Assembly: GCA_034766995.1 (NCBI GenBank)
Contig: CM068314.1
Span: 21,898,626-21,962,625, forward strand
Length of the DNA: 64,000 bases
Direction: 5' to 3'
From: Acanthacorydalis orientalis
Lineage: Eukaryota; Arthropoda; Insecta; Megaloptera; Corydalidae
Shown one piece after another: positions 28,276 through 41,966 of the stretch. Both the position numbers and the translations under genes were made by a program. The notes beneath the pieces were generated by a model, which saw only the letters and a list, made by a program, of their open reading frames with translations, was not told the origin of the DNA and did no database searches. Position 1 is the first letter of the stretch. Each line of letters opens with the position of its first letter.

Positions 28276-29793
28276 AACATACATTTGTCTCTACTGAAAG
28301 CAATACTGCTTTCATAAAATTATAATACCTACATACATATTTCATTTTAAAGAATATTTCTATAATATATTATAGAAACTTTAATTCTACTTTTTATTCA
28401 TTACATTGAAATAATTAATAATGATTAATTTATTTCTACTTATCTCGTTTATTTTTATGTTTTATTATTTCTTCTATTATCATGTTTGCATAGAATTTCT
28501 TTAGTTGTATTACAACTATTTTGATCAATTGTCATGTTTGTATTTTATCTGAATATACAAGTTTTTCATAAAATATTTGTTTTCTATTAACTAATATTTT
28601 CATCATTAGTTAAAAATAAATGATCTCAACTAAATAAAACGAATTAACTATTTAGTTATGTTCCACGTCGTCATTTCTTCAAAAAAAAAGTTATGTACAC
28701 TTAAATTCTCTTTATTAAAAAAATGGATTGTTGATTAGTACCTTTTCTACACAAATCTAAGCTCAAGTGTACTACAAATGACTTAATAATTACGTTATTA
28801 ACTTTTCGTTTCAACTTTATAGATTGATTAATTTGATTAGTTTTCATTCGTCTATTGAAATTTTAACTTTTGTTCCTTATAGTTTCTCCGTGTGTTTAAA
28901 AGTATGATAAAATAAAATTTACTGTCAATATAACTTTTAAAAAAATAAATATAAAAAAAAAATAGAACTGTTTTTAGTAAGTTCTTTAAATTTCCATTTC
29001 ATATATTGCTATTTCTTTTAAAAAATTAATACCAAATATGCATTCTTGTATCATACTTTCTAGATCCCATATAAATTGTGTTGTTAAGAAGTAGTGACCA
29101 AAGTTTTCGTTCATAACGAAACAAAGGAATGAATGTATACTCTGCTTATTTTCATTTTATATTAGAAATAGGCACTTTTGAAATATGAAACCTAAATACT
29201 TGCTTTACTACAAAGATACTTTAACATTATTCAAATGAAGTAATAATTTTAATAACTTTGACACCGTTTGTTTATAGAACTTTTATATTTTTCTAAATGA
29301 ACGGTGCTAATCACGATCGAATTATTACAAAACATAAAATACGCGCACATTTTCAGTACTTGTACATTTCAAAAACGTGTTAATATTGATAAACAAATCT
29401 ACATTTTACTTGCTGAGTATATGCGATCTACGAACTCGTTTTTCATTTTTGGAAACGATTTCAAAGATATTTCCTGTGTAGATCATACATTATTTTGTAG
29501 ACGATTATCGAAAAAGGTGACTCTTACTTTTACTTACATTAAAACGCAAACAGTCTTAAGAATAAAGTAAATGTTTAACAACATTAGAATCAAATTATCA
29601 AAAATACTCAATAAGTATCCTAATTAATTATTCCGTTCCCACCTTCGCCATTTGCTATTATAGACGAAAACATGTTTGCATAAAAAACAATTACTTTATA
29701 AAAATAATAAAAAAGGAGATAAAATATAGTACAGTAAATAAAGACAGAGAAATTTTTGAAAAAATATGTAAGACTATGGAGGCGACGGTAAGT

Positions 29794-29799
29794 CACGTG
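29794..29799. promoter_or_regulatory. E-box CACGTG
   Basis: Canonical bHLH (Myc/USF/CLOCK-type) site, seen directly. Function is inferred only from its company in the GC-richer island. Confidence 0.35.
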
Positions 29800-29811
29800 A
29801 TACATGAACGC

Positions 29812-29827
29812 GCATTGACGTCAATGC
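29812..29827. promoter_or_regulatory. CRE-type palindrome GCATTGACGTCAATGC
   Basis: Perfect 16-bp palindrome centred on TGACGTCA, the CREB/ATF full site, 13 bp from the E-box CACGTG. Confidence 0.45.
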
Positions 29828-31427
29828 TGACCTCCACAGATAAAACAGTGTGTTGCGGTGTAAGCACCCCTCCAAACCACCATACACATATAATAGTGAC
29901 AAGTGGTAAAAGAAAAGAATGCTTACTGACTGACGAAACATTGTTATTTGACAAGTCATGAGCTATTCAAACCAGTGTGCAAATTCGAACGCGGGCCGTC
30001 GCAATAGTCGCTATATTTCATGTTCGATTTACTTTTAAATATTATTAACGGCGGTGAAGAATATACGCAATTATTTTTTCCGCGATAACCATTTACAACA
30101 CATTAATCACCTGAATGCTTCTTTTCATTTAAATCTCAATAATGAATGGTTTTCTCCATACACTGTTATGCCTGATAACATATCTGAATGTTTTGATGAT
30201 GGAAACCTATTTTAATTTGGAAATTCTTCATGAATAGCGAAACCCACTATCCATTCAAACATTAATTTATTAAAATATCAATAAACTATATGTTCACATA
30301 CGCATATGCAAATTATTAAACAATTTAACAAATATCATTTTACTTATTTAAATTTAAAGTTCAAACACATTAACATATCTAAAATAAATAAAATCTGGTT
30401 TTAACCTGGAAAGCATTATGAAACGAAATTAAAACTTTCAAGAATTCCAACACCTGCACACAAATGTAAACAAACAATTATTGCGAAATATATTTTATCA
30501 GATCACATTAAGTACATGACATGAATTAATTTTATGGTTTTATGAAAACAACTAAGTAGGTCAGTTTATTCATTTAAAAATTACAATAGCTTAATGAAAT
30601 TCGACCCTTTTAATAAATTCGACATAGAAAAATTCATTTTAATAAATGTTAACAGTAATTTTATGCAAACTACCTTTTTAGTTTCTATCTTCTATAAATT
30701 CTAGTATATAAAAAATATCCAATTCATAAAAAAGGCATTAAACAGTGAATTAGTTCTTGTAATAAGTTAATAACTTAATATATTGAGTTTTAAATTAAAC
30801 TTTTGAGACGTATTTAAAACAAATAATTTCTCTGACTACAGTGACACTACAACCATAATTTTTTTGTTAAAGACATAATTCGTTCTATAAAATTAATACA
30901 TAATGCATTGATAAGGCGACAATCAGCAACTACCTTTCGAGCATTTCATTTCAGAGACAAAATGTATTCCCTTGGTATAAATTAAATAAAATCATCACAA
31001 ATCAAATACCTCAAAGTAGTTGAAAAAATATTAAAGAAAACTATAAAACACTTTTCATTTTAAATACAATTTAAAAATTCTAACATGATTTTCTAAAGAG
31101 GACAATTTGTCCACGCTCTAGTTACTCTTACACCTAAATGTATAGATGTATTATAAATTCTAGAATTAAGAATTTATTAGACAAACCTGTAACATTTAAC
31201 TTATTTCAAATATAAAGATTTGATCTATTTTCGAACTATTGACATATTTTTTAAATGAATTACATGGTTATATAAAACTCATTTTTTTAAAAAAATGTTT
31301 AATTGAGAGAATCACATTCACAAATGAATTGCTTTTTCACTAAACCATAAAACAATTTTTCTGATCAAAATGTTCAATAATTTATTAATGATATAGTTTC
31401 TGATTTTTGCGAATGTGCATTTAGGCA

Positions 31428-31590
31428 TTGATAGATGACGACATCACAAGTGTAAGTGTATAATCAGCAATCAAAAATAATCAATTATTTATTGAACATT
31501 TTTTACCAGAAATTTTTTATGTGGTTTGTGGGAGAAAAAATGCGTTTTTTTTTGTAAATTTAGCCACAATGTCAAAACTCTATTGTAACA
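31428..31590 (+). repeat. Dispersed repeat, copy 2
   Basis: Diverged partner of the segment at the left edge, same strand. The match fades past the CTATTGTAACAA word. No terminal repeats or coding frame were recognised, so the element class is open. Confidence 0.5.
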
Positions 31591-31807
31591 AAATTATTAC
31601 ATCCATTCTAAAAAACATCGGTAAAAAAGATAAATATTTCAAAAAAGACAACTGTCAGATCCAAGTCAATTTAATGGCAGATTAGATAATATAACTTTCA
31701 AATTATGAACTTCATTACATATAAAGATTAAAGACAAATATGAAAATGTAATCGGTCTCAACACAAATTTGTTTTTTTCTTTCTAATATTAATTTTTCAT
31801 AATACTG

Positions 31808-31896
31808 TTAACACGTTGACTGCTGACCTCACACCTAGCACGTTTATGAATATCGTGCAGACCTATACGTAAAATAACCCGCAGTGAATGTGTTAA
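31808..31896. mobile_element. Short piggyBac-like MITE (89 bp)
   Basis: Begins TTAACACGTTGACTGC and ends GCAGTGAATGTGTTAA. The ends are inverted repeats matching at 14 of 16 positions and include the TTAA target site. An inner GCACG ... CGTGC pair makes a second hairpin. TTAACACGTTGACTGC-type ends are typical of insect piggyBac-derived MITEs, to my knowledge. Confidence 0.75.
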
Positions 31897-32228
31897 CTAA
31901 TATTCTCTATTACTAAACGTCAATATTTCGATAATACTATCAATATTTTAAATACTGGATTATATTAAACATTCACTAAGAAATTAGATGAATTGTTTAA
32001 CCCTTATTAACCCAAATTCGAAAAACGAAAAAACATAATTGACATTCCTTACTGGACAGAAACACATATTTAACTCACATAAATATTTTTTTTTGTTTTA
32101 TTTCACTTCACTTTCACCGCATATCATCTATAATACTTACAAATATTTCTCTAATTCGATACAGTACTATTAACTGATCAAAATATTTTTTCTGTTACAT
32201 AAGCAAAAGTACATAGGTGTTAAATGAC

Positions 32229-32259
32229 ATATATACATACATATATATGTACGTATGTG

Positions 32260-32299
<40 letters not shown>
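32229..32299. repeat. (AT)n microsatellite
   Basis: Mixed ATAC/GTAC units leading into about 18 AT units. Confidence 0.94.
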
Positions 32300-32306
<7 letters not shown>

Positions 32307-32504
32307 CTCTGATAAAATATTAAAAAAAATAAACAATTTGTTTTGAAACTCACCACGGTATCGTTTATATTTTCAATTTTCTTTCTATTAGAAGTACTTT
32401 TCTGGCCCGATAAGAACTGAAAATACACCAACTTCATTATTAGTTTCGAATAATAATAATCATATAAATTTCACTCCAGATATTATAAAGGGCAAAAATG
32501 GATT

Positions 32505-32532
32505 TTCAGTATATATATATATATATACTGAA
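32505..32532. repeat. 28-bp perfect palindrome
   Basis: TTCAGT, then an (AT) core, then ACTGAA. The non-AT arms make it an exact palindrome rather than a plain microsatellite. Confidence 0.8.
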
Positions 32533-33065
32533 TATATCTATTTTCATTAGCACAAATATAAATATTCAATTATACAAACATTTTAAACTTCAATAATAGT
32601 TTTATTTAATTATAAATATTAAAAAAACACACATACTGAGTACATTGTTCTTTACCAGTATAATGTAATAAACCGTCATTTTTAATGATTACATGATTTT
32701 ATATTTTAATCGGTGATTTCCACTCACCGATTATCAACGCGCCAATAAAAAAAGTGTTTTAAAAACGTACTATTGATAAAATATGCAATGTCCTTTATAA
32801 TAATCACTTAAATTAGAAATTAATAATAGCAAATTGTTTCAGTGAATTATACGTTAAGAAGAACATACATTTAAAAATTTCTTGACTTCTAGTCTTCTTA
32901 ATATTTTTCAGTTACACAAAGGATTTAAAAACCGCAAATAATTTAACCTCGCGTTGAGGTATTTGGAATGCAGGGATTTACGTTTCATTATACCATCAAA
33001 AGGTGGTCTAAAAAGACTCACCTTTCCAAGAATCAACTGTTTTGTACATATGTATATATTTCGTT

Positions 33066-33113
<48 letters not shown>
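33066..33113. repeat. Compound (AC)n(AT)n microsatellite
   Basis: Eight AC units then about 16 AT units, like the tract at 7441. Confidence 0.96.
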
Positions 33114-33115
<2 letters not shown>

Positions 33116-36100
33116 GACACAAGTACAAATGCTAATGTTATATAAATGCTAAATAATTTCTTTCCTATATGTTATCATTTTTTAATCTAATGATGACATA
33201 ATGATACCATACACACATATCCACTTAGTTACACATTTTTGTAATGACAACTGCACTTCAATTATTATTTATCTCTATAATAATTACTATAAAATATTGG
33301 TTTTAAAAATATACACAAATATTGGACATAACTTTTCATCAACTAAATCTATGTCAAATCTCTATGTAATAGAAAACATGAACTAAATTCATTTTGCATT
33401 TCAAAAATTTACCCTTGCTAATCCACATATGAATATGTTTATTTTTATTCAATGTTTTAACGATTAATTGAATATGTTACGAAGGGGTAATACATGTAGC
33501 TAATTATATCTAATTAAATTAAACGACAATTTATACTAAACTATAAAACAAGTACTAAAATTTATTTTTAATAAAAAAAAATGCTTGCGCTGAAATTTAC
33601 AGAGAATGTGTACTAATAAAGAAGTGTTAATATTATTTTCAACATTTCTAATTGAGCATGTCAGCTTCGAAAAAAGAAAACACTCAGAATTTCAATAAAG
33701 TAAAAAATATTGCTTTAAAAACAGTTGTAAGCTAATATTATAAAAATAATTTAAATACATGAGCCTAATGGGACTTATGTATTTAGAATAATTTTAAAAT
33801 ATGATTAAAGGTGCAAAATTGATATATTCTCGTTAATTGAACAAATAATTCACTTCATCAATCTTGGAAGATATTGTAATAAAAAGTAAAAATTGGATAT
33901 TAAATTAAATACTTATAATTAAGTAACATGTACATGAAAAATATCAAGTACAGAAGATACATTTTCGATTTAAATAAAATTTTGTTTGAAAATCAAGTAC
34001 TTGCGATAGAAACTTTATTATAACAAAATTACAATTGACTAATTCAAAGCAATCATTTTGAAATTCTGTCATATTCTATTTACTCCCTAAATATTATACT
34101 ACTTAACATATGTGAAGTATACAAAAAAATATATTATTTCGCTACTTGCGAGTATATATTTAATTCATCATTCAATCCAGTTTTTTTATTTAAAAAATAC
34201 TTATAAATTTAATCGGTGTCACTAATGGTCAATAATAAGAAATTATGAGAATGACAGAACTTCAATTAATAATGTAATGTTTATTAATAAATTTTTATTC
34301 ATACATTTTAATCAAAACGCCATATTTTCTAATAAGAAAATATATAAATAATTTAAATTTATTTTATTAAATAATTCTAAAAATTCACTATCAACAAATA
34401 AATACTTCGATTTATGGCACAACCATTCGAAAATGCGTCATTGTTGAACTTTAAATCTTTACAATAAATATTTATTTCAAACAAACTTCAATAGCATTTT
34501 AGAATGTCTTATTCTTTATTTGAACAAATCTTAGTAGTATATTTATGAATAGCAATAAATGTGCTTTCGAACAAATTCAGAATGGTTCATTAATCTGAAA
34601 GTGAAATCATTACAAACAATAAATGCATAATAAAAAAAATGAAAACAAGTAATTAAACAATATGTGAAACGATTGGTAAAATAATAGCCATACATAAAAT
34701 TTATTATCAGACTTGAAAATTGTGGAAACATTTTTTTATTGCGGTTATTAACTTAAATTTACAACTTATAACTCTAAAAACAGTCTAATACTTCGCCACA
34801 CAAAATATAAAATAGCGATATATGAAAAAATATCTAGCAATAAAGACGATCAATTTACAACATATGCTAGTTTCACATCTCCATAAATAAACGATTTCGA
34901 TGAACACGACCATCTGGCGAACTTGTAAAATAAATAGAACAATAAACGTGAAATATTTCGCGTGTTACGTAAAAATATTTTTCATATAAAAACGTGTTTA
35001 ATGAAAGAGAAATGTCACATTCCATTTCCAATGAAGAGCAACTTCTATGAAATATCTAAGATATATTTCAGCTAAATGCGAGTACACCAACTTTACACAC
35101 ACACACGCATAAAAATTCAATACAATCAAATACTTTTCTTAATAAGAAACCAGTATACAAAATTTAATTTATTTCAAAATTCGAGAGATATTCGAGTGTT
35201 AATTCATGTTTTAATAACCAACTATAAATAATACTGAAAAATTACACTAAGTAATTTTTTGCATCATAATAAGTATAATACTTATTTAATATTCACTTTA
35301 TTGTTAAATTTAATACTTTAATTTATATATCGTCATATCTTTCATGTATGTTTTAATTATGAAACCAGTCACCAAATATTTTATTTTTGTGTGTATGAGT
35401 GTATGTACCTGCAACGTACAAATAAGAAAATAAAATAAAAACTATTATTAACCTAAAAATAAAATATTATAATTCTTTCTTGCCGGATAAATATACCATG
35501 AACTAAATAATTACAATTTGATTTCAAAAACTGAAATGTAGTAAATAAAAATATAGCTGTTATAAACAGATTAGACATCCTAAATAAGTCCTTATCTATA
35601 AATAGATTTAACATTTTAATATACAGAAATAACAATAAATCCATTACTGAAATGAATTACTATTTAAAGATAGCTTATGGATAATATAGAATAATTTATG
35701 GATGAAATTACTCTTTAAAATTTATTGACATTTACAGATGGTCATAATTTGGATCAATTCACCAGACTGATAATGTTTGCATATTTATTTAAATTGTGTG
35801 ATAACATTATTCTATTCATAAACTTACTCACTGTTCAAATAAACGGGCTTTTATGATAAAAGTGCAATTATATTATAAAACACACACATATTTATTTATA
35901 TATAATAAATTACCAAACATCGATCAACATCTAACCTTTGATAAATAAGCTTTAATTTATACACAATAATTAAGTTTCATATTTTAAAAAAATCTCAAAT
36001 ACAGAATAAATTTAGAACATTAAATAAAAACTGGGACAAAAAAATCTACACGATTTAATAACTATCTTTTTAAAAAATATTTATTCTTATATCGACCATA

Positions 36101-37116
36101 AAATAAATACACTTCATTAATTGTTCATAAAGTAAAATAAAAAAATGTTTTTAATAGACTCAAATGAAAAAGCTACTTCATAGATTTCCGAATAAAAAAT
36201 GTTGATTTATAAAAATAATTACGTTTCGCATGAATATTAACATATTAAACAATAAGACAAAAAATATTATGTTTAATGGGTATTTTTTAGAAAATGTTCG
36301 CTATATTCAATATAAATGAGACTTTTTTATTGGTATTAATGATCTTTCTTATATGAAACAAATTTTATTTTATATTTTTTTTAAATACTGAAATGTATAA
36401 CAGACGATAATTCTTATTCAATGAAATAAAAAAATATATCCAAAAATAAATTATAAAATATAAACATTATAAATATTATTTAACTTTTTTATTTATAAAC
36501 ATATTGTCATGTAAATAGTTATTAAAATTATTTAAAAAAAAAATAACAAATAAGTTAAAAAATACGTGTTTTATTTAAAAACTAATAAGTACATATGTTT
36601 ATAAATATTTAATTTAAGAAAAGTACGTATAATGAACACATTTCTATAGAATGTGAAATCAATTAAAAAATCTAATGAAAATTATTTACAATAATGCAAA
36701 TTTATACTTATTTTTTATTAATTATGCAATTATTTTAGAATACCTGCTTCTAAAAATATAGATTATATCGATAAATTTAAAACATATAAAAATAAATGAT
36801 TTTCCTTTTATTGAAAAAAGTTGTAATTATATATATGTTGAAATAAACTTGAAATTAATTTTATTCAAATAAATTTAATAAAAAAACATTAAACCAATAT
36901 TAACAACATTCATACTAATAACACATAATATACAAAGAAGAAAACAAGTAAAACATGTAGACATAGTTTCTTTTTATTAATTAATTCACATTAAATTTAA
37001 AATAAGTAAAACAAGTACTAAACAGTGCTTTTATAATTCTTTTTCAGTATTAATTAAGATCGGTAGTAATCGATATATCAATATACAAGAAATAATTTAT
37101 CTTATACAAGACTTAC

Positions 37117-37255
37117 CGTTGAAATAAAACAATTCAGAAGTGCTGATCCACTCTCATCTGGAGGACTAGTGTCGGGTGATCGTGTATTACTAGTATTTTC
37201 GTTTCCTTTATCCTTTAACAAAAGCATATAATTTACTTTTACATGCGCACATGTA

Positions 37256-37332
<77 letters not shown>

Positions 37333-38129
37333 GAAAGCATCCAAAAAGACATTTATGTATTAGTTCTCACTTGTAACTTCGGTTTAGCTGAAAACTTGTT
37401 CAATGTCAGAATTCATTGAACTCAACTTTTTAACAATTTTACAGACAATAACAATGATACTTGACTGAGATATAAATAATCTAATATTTTAAAATATGTA
37501 ATCATTAATTTTTAATCGCAATTTATAATAAATGATATCAGTACTTATTTAAACGTTAAAAACAAAATGTAACTTATGAAAACCACAACATAAATTTTAA
37601 CTCTCTTTGATTGGATTGTGAATAATAAATAAAGGATTAAAAATGAGTGTATGAAAAATATATTTAAAACTTATGTTGTTCTTTTGTAACAAAAAAATAC
37701 ATAAATACAAATCAACAGTAATAAAATAAAAACTATGAAAAGAAGAATTTCTTTTCAAAAACAGATTTTTTTGAAAAAAAATGATTAAAAATATTTGTAT
37801 ACTTCTCAACATAATAAAGAAATTTTTATGAACTACTTTTTAATTACAAGACAATTTCAGATTTATTTTTATTGTGAAATTCATAAATAAAATGAATCAA
37901 AAATGGTATTTTAGTTTCATACACTTGGTAAACCCTGGATTTTTATAAATAAATTCCAGAGACCTGTTTTGATTTATGTATACCACAGCATTTTTTTGAG
38001 AATGCTTGACATAAAAAGAATATGTATCACGTATCAAAAATCAGATTTTTATTCTGTATTTAGTTTTATTTTAATATACATTCTTTTCCTGTTTATCCTA
38101 AAATATTTCCTTCTATGATTCTATACTGT

Positions 38130-38225
<96 letters not shown>

Positions 38226-39172
38226 ATAGTTCAAACAATACAGAAAATCATAGAAAGAAGTATGATAGATATAAACAGAAAAGCCAGAAGATAATATAGA
38301 TAATAGTAGACAAAAATAAAATAACATTTAAAGAATTTATAAACGAAAATGACATACTTAAAAATACAGAATTCATTTGCTGGGATTCCAGAAATAAAAA
38401 TGATGGAAATAAATGAGGATATCAAAAAATATATTAGAAATGTTGGGAAAGGAAACAGTCTTGTAGGTTTGATCTGAGTTTAAAATAGGTCTTTATCCAT
38501 CGGTAAATCATTACAGACGGAAATTGATAACATGTACAATATAATAAATAATTTCTCATCAACAATTTAGTTAATTATATCAGTTTATTACTTTTGAAAG
38601 TACATTTTATACTTTTACATTGAGAGAAAATAAAACAATTCGATACCGAATGTTATCTAAATGAAAATATGTATCGAATAAACACCTACATACATTAATC
38701 TTAATTTTTTAAAAAATAAATAACAGTGCTAGATTGTTTTTTTCTTTTTCGTGAGAGTTTCAGTAATTTTATGTAGATCTGTATTTAAAACTCAAACAAT
38801 TAAACGACATATCAACAATAGTAACAAATGAATAAAATACTTTTACTTATACTATTAAGATAAATTAATTAATTTCAATAAATATGCATCCTTTCCTTTA
38901 ATTTTTATAAAACATATCAGTTTTGACATAAACTTTATTAAACTAAAAAAAATATACTTTTAAATACATCATCACCTTTTTAATGGATATACCTTCTGAG
39001 ATCAATACAGTACGTGTTACACATATGCAATACAAAATATGTAATAATACATTTTTCAAAATCAAGTATTCTGAATATTTTAATACATTTATTTCATAAA
39101 AACGACAATGTATTGTAGCCAAGGTTTGACGTTTGTAATTAGATAATGTATAAATTAAAATGTTTACATGTA

Positions 39173-39229
<57 letters not shown>

Positions 39230-39739
39230 TAATATTTATATATCAATGTCGTACGTATATAGTAGTTTATGTAAGCAAAACAAATCAATATAAAACATAA
39301 ATAGTATGTCTGCGTGAAAATATTTATTTTGCATCCAGCAATGAAATAATGCAACGATACAAATAGAGAAAACGATTAGACAAAGACATAGAAACAACAT
39401 ATTGGTTGAATGCACTTCGCATGTGCTTTTTCCGATACATTGATAGAGGTTGAACGTCCTTCATTCGAAATACAAGAAACAATGTTACAAATTCAATCAA
39501 ACGTTTTACAACACCCATTTACAGACAAAAATAACAAAAGAAAATGTCCCTTTATTCATGAACCCATATAACACAAATATGTAAAAGTAATCATGTTCGC
39601 CGAAATAGCTAAGTACTAATGCATACAACAATTTTACATATTCGTAACATAACCTGAAACGTACCTGCTTAATGCATGTAAAAAAACACGACGCATATGT
39701 TTGCGGTGGAAATATTGTCGCCGTTGCAGTCGGCGCCAT
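37117..39739 (-). CDS. Two 5' coding exons of an unidentified long-intron gene
   Basis: Exon 1 (39739-39665) opens with ATG, encodes 25 residues (begins MAPTATATIFPPQ) and ends at a strong donor, CAG/GTACGT. Exon 2 (37212-37117) has a TTAAAG acceptor, encodes 32 residues (contains NTRSPDTSPPDESG) and ends at ACG/GTAAGT. Both are phase 0, so they join in frame across a 2.45-kb intron. Only one frame of exon 2 is open through to its donor. Both exons are far richer in G+C than their surroundings, and the composition (Ser/Thr/Pro/Asn/Asp) suggests a disordered N-terminus. I do not recognise the protein. No convincing third exon was found between 37,116 and 1, so the next intron may exceed 37 kb, as in some neuronal or RNA-binding genes. 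Either exon could also be an alternative isoform exon. Confidence 0.55.
37259..37325. repeat. (AT)n microsatellite
   Basis: About 33 units; begins 47 bp upstream of the orphan exon at 37212, inside its intron. Confidence 0.97.
38133..38225. repeat. (AT)n microsatellite
   Basis: About 46 units with one G; inside the intron between the two orphan exons. Confidence 0.97.
39176..39226. repeat. (AT)n microsatellite
   Basis: About 25 AT units, about 440 bp from orphan exon 1. Confidence 0.97.
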
Positions 39740-40074
39740 AATTACACTTTTAAGTACAAAAAACACTGCAGAATACTATTCAAATCAGTAAATATTAAAA
39801 TACATACGAATCGTCTGGCACTGCAAGTACATGTGCAAACTCAATGGTTGTCACTGAAGTATGTACGATAAGAGACAAGCGAGTCAGTATTCACCACACA
39901 TGTGCCAGATGCCCCTCACTTGATAGAGTAAGAAATATATTTTTAGATTCCTCTCTTTTAATTGTTATTCCAACAAATAGCGATTGGTCAATATTTGGAG
40001 GCACGTTAGTTATCCAAACCAGTTTTTTAAATTTATCAAAAATATTCGCAAAAAATATCTGCACACACAACCAG

Positions 40075-40076
<2 letters not shown>

Positions 40077-40134
<58 letters not shown>
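40077..40134. repeat. (AT)n microsatellite
   Basis: About 29 AT units. Confidence 0.97.
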
Positions 40135-40138
<4 letters not shown>

Positions 40139-41558
40139 ATGCATGCATAATATATACATGAATAGTTATAAAGAAAGACGTATTATTAGGTTTTAATAGT
40201 TTTTATATTAAAAAATGGTAAATGAACGAATAGATTTTTAAAAAAGAGTCATATTGAATTTGTCATACACGAATTTCATTTTAGTGTACAATTATCATCT
40301 TTCAACTGAATTTATACATTTTTTTACAAAATTCTTTTCAGTTAATAAATCAATGATAATATCTCAATTATTTAATTGCAAAGTTTTCATCTGAACAGCT
40401 TTGCAATTGAAATCATTTTTTAAACATACCTCGGTTTATTATATTCTTCTATCCTTTTTATCGGACTTAATTTAAAAAATATAACTTTTTTATAATACTT
40501 CCATTTTTGTTTTATTTTCATGCAACATATAGTAGTCAATCATAACTTTTACTTTTTGTTATTGTATATGTTATTTCATGTACATTCATCTTTAATAATA
40601 ACTTTCATGTTGTATGTAGGACTATTATAAAATACACCTTTTTTTAAAAAAATTACTCCTTTTTAAACTACAAAAATATATATTCGGAACATGTATATGA
40701 GTTACTTTAAAACATTAGTTGATATATTTTTTATAATCAATCTGTTATTACGTTTCGTACATATTCAATAATATTGTATCAATACGCATTCGTTTAATTC
40801 TTTAATAATATTATAAAAATAATAATTCTTTGTATAAGGTTATCCTCCAGTACCGCATACTAAAATTAAATTACAAATTTGAAACCTGCCCAAATCATTC
40901 ATTGCTTTTTAACTATTAATTAGTTAGTGATCAATTGCTGAGTTATTGTTCTTCAATGATCTGCGTTGTAGTATTTATTTCGTTACAAGTACTTCGTTCG
41001 TTTACAGAGTATTTTCTGCATATGTGTGATATACTTTTAATGTAAATTTCACTTTATTAAATTAAAAATTTACTTTTTCATCTTCAAAAGATCAGTGGCA
41101 TGGAATTTGCAAAGTTCCGTTAATCTCTCCATTAAATTAAAAAAAATAATAAGAAGAAGAAACAAAGAATCGTGGGCACTCTTTATCAAACTGTTTATTT
41201 TTCTTTAAGAAAATGTTTAAAATAACTAAATAAAAATGAATTCTATATATAAATATTAGGGCAAACATTGAGACAATGTATGCTAATTATATTTAACCAC
41301 GCGTTAGATTATTCATTTCTACTAATTGATTAGTCAATATTTTTTTTAAATATATAATCTCTCTTTAGTTCAGTACATACAAACTGTATGATTAATATAA
41401 CTGATATATTTCTTTTCATCAGATGATTAAAAAATTATTCAAAAAATTACATTAGGATAAAATTTACTATTACTTTTATTTGATCTAAAATTAAATTACT
41501 GTATAAAAATTTAATTATTAATTCAAAAATGAGCCGAAATATAATTTATATATTTGAA

Positions 41559-41561
<3 letters not shown>

Positions 41562-41625
<64 letters not shown>
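41562..41625. repeat. (AT)n microsatellite
   Basis: About 32 AT units. Confidence 0.97.
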
Positions 41626-41629
<4 letters not shown>

Positions 41630-41966
41630 CATACAGTTTATTCATTAATTCTTATCTTTGTGAAAAAAGTAAGCAAAACAAAAATCTCGCTAAACTTTAT
41701 TCGCAGTGTAGTTTAATACAAAAAAATATACGCCAATCATGTTTAAACTTTTTCCAATAAAATATTTTTTTGTAAAAACCGACTTTTATATATTTTTTAT
41801 ACATTCGAATCACAAGAATGTTTTCACTGCATTAGTAATAAAAATGGTTGCTATCTGCTTTAAATGTTTTGTATTCTCAGTTTTACAGTCTGAACATGCA
41901 TGCGTGTAGTAAAAATACAATTATTATCAAAAACAATCCATTTGTGTTAGGTAGTAGTATAATATA

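Larger units (their letters stand above)
22500..29769. other. Gene desert
   Basis: Contains AT arrays, the weak inverted repeat at 27.2 kb and a CRE octamer at 28064. Open frames at 25471-25725, 26275-26505 and 29304-29570 have AT-driven composition and no recognised domain. Confidence 0.6.
29770..30070. promoter_or_regulatory. GC/CpG-richer island, candidate promoter or enhancer
   Basis: This stretch stands out from about 80% A+T flanks. It has a CACGTG E-box (29794), a 16-bp palindrome around a full CRE (29812-29827), and several CpG-rich words (CGAACGCGGGCCGTCGC, AACGGCGGTG). On the plus strand ATGGAGGCGACG is followed at once by a GTAAGT donor (29776-29787). On the minus strand a 21-codon frame (30021-29956) has normal-looking codons. 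Either could be a first exon of a long-intron transcript. It lies inside the presumed intron of the unidentified minus-strand gene. No conserved protein was recognised. Confidence 0.35.
30071..37116. other. Presumed long intron or intergenic DNA left of the orphan exons
   Basis: Very A+T rich. Holds the 89-bp MITE, dispersed repeat copy 2, two AT arrays and a hairpin at 32998-33026 (AAAGGTG-GTC / GAC-CACCTTT arms). No exon joining to 37117 in phase was recognised. Confidence 0.55.

Noticed and set aside
36735..36746. Possible 6-nt minus-strand microexon (TTTTTAG / AAGCAG / GTATTC)
   Set aside because: Such short matches are expected by chance in AT-rich DNA, and no frame could be tested.
39844..40161. 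105-codon plus-strand frame containing CARCPSLDR
   Set aside because: It overlaps the presumed 5' flank of the minus-strand orphan exons and runs into an AT array; the opposite strand has the better splice and start signals.
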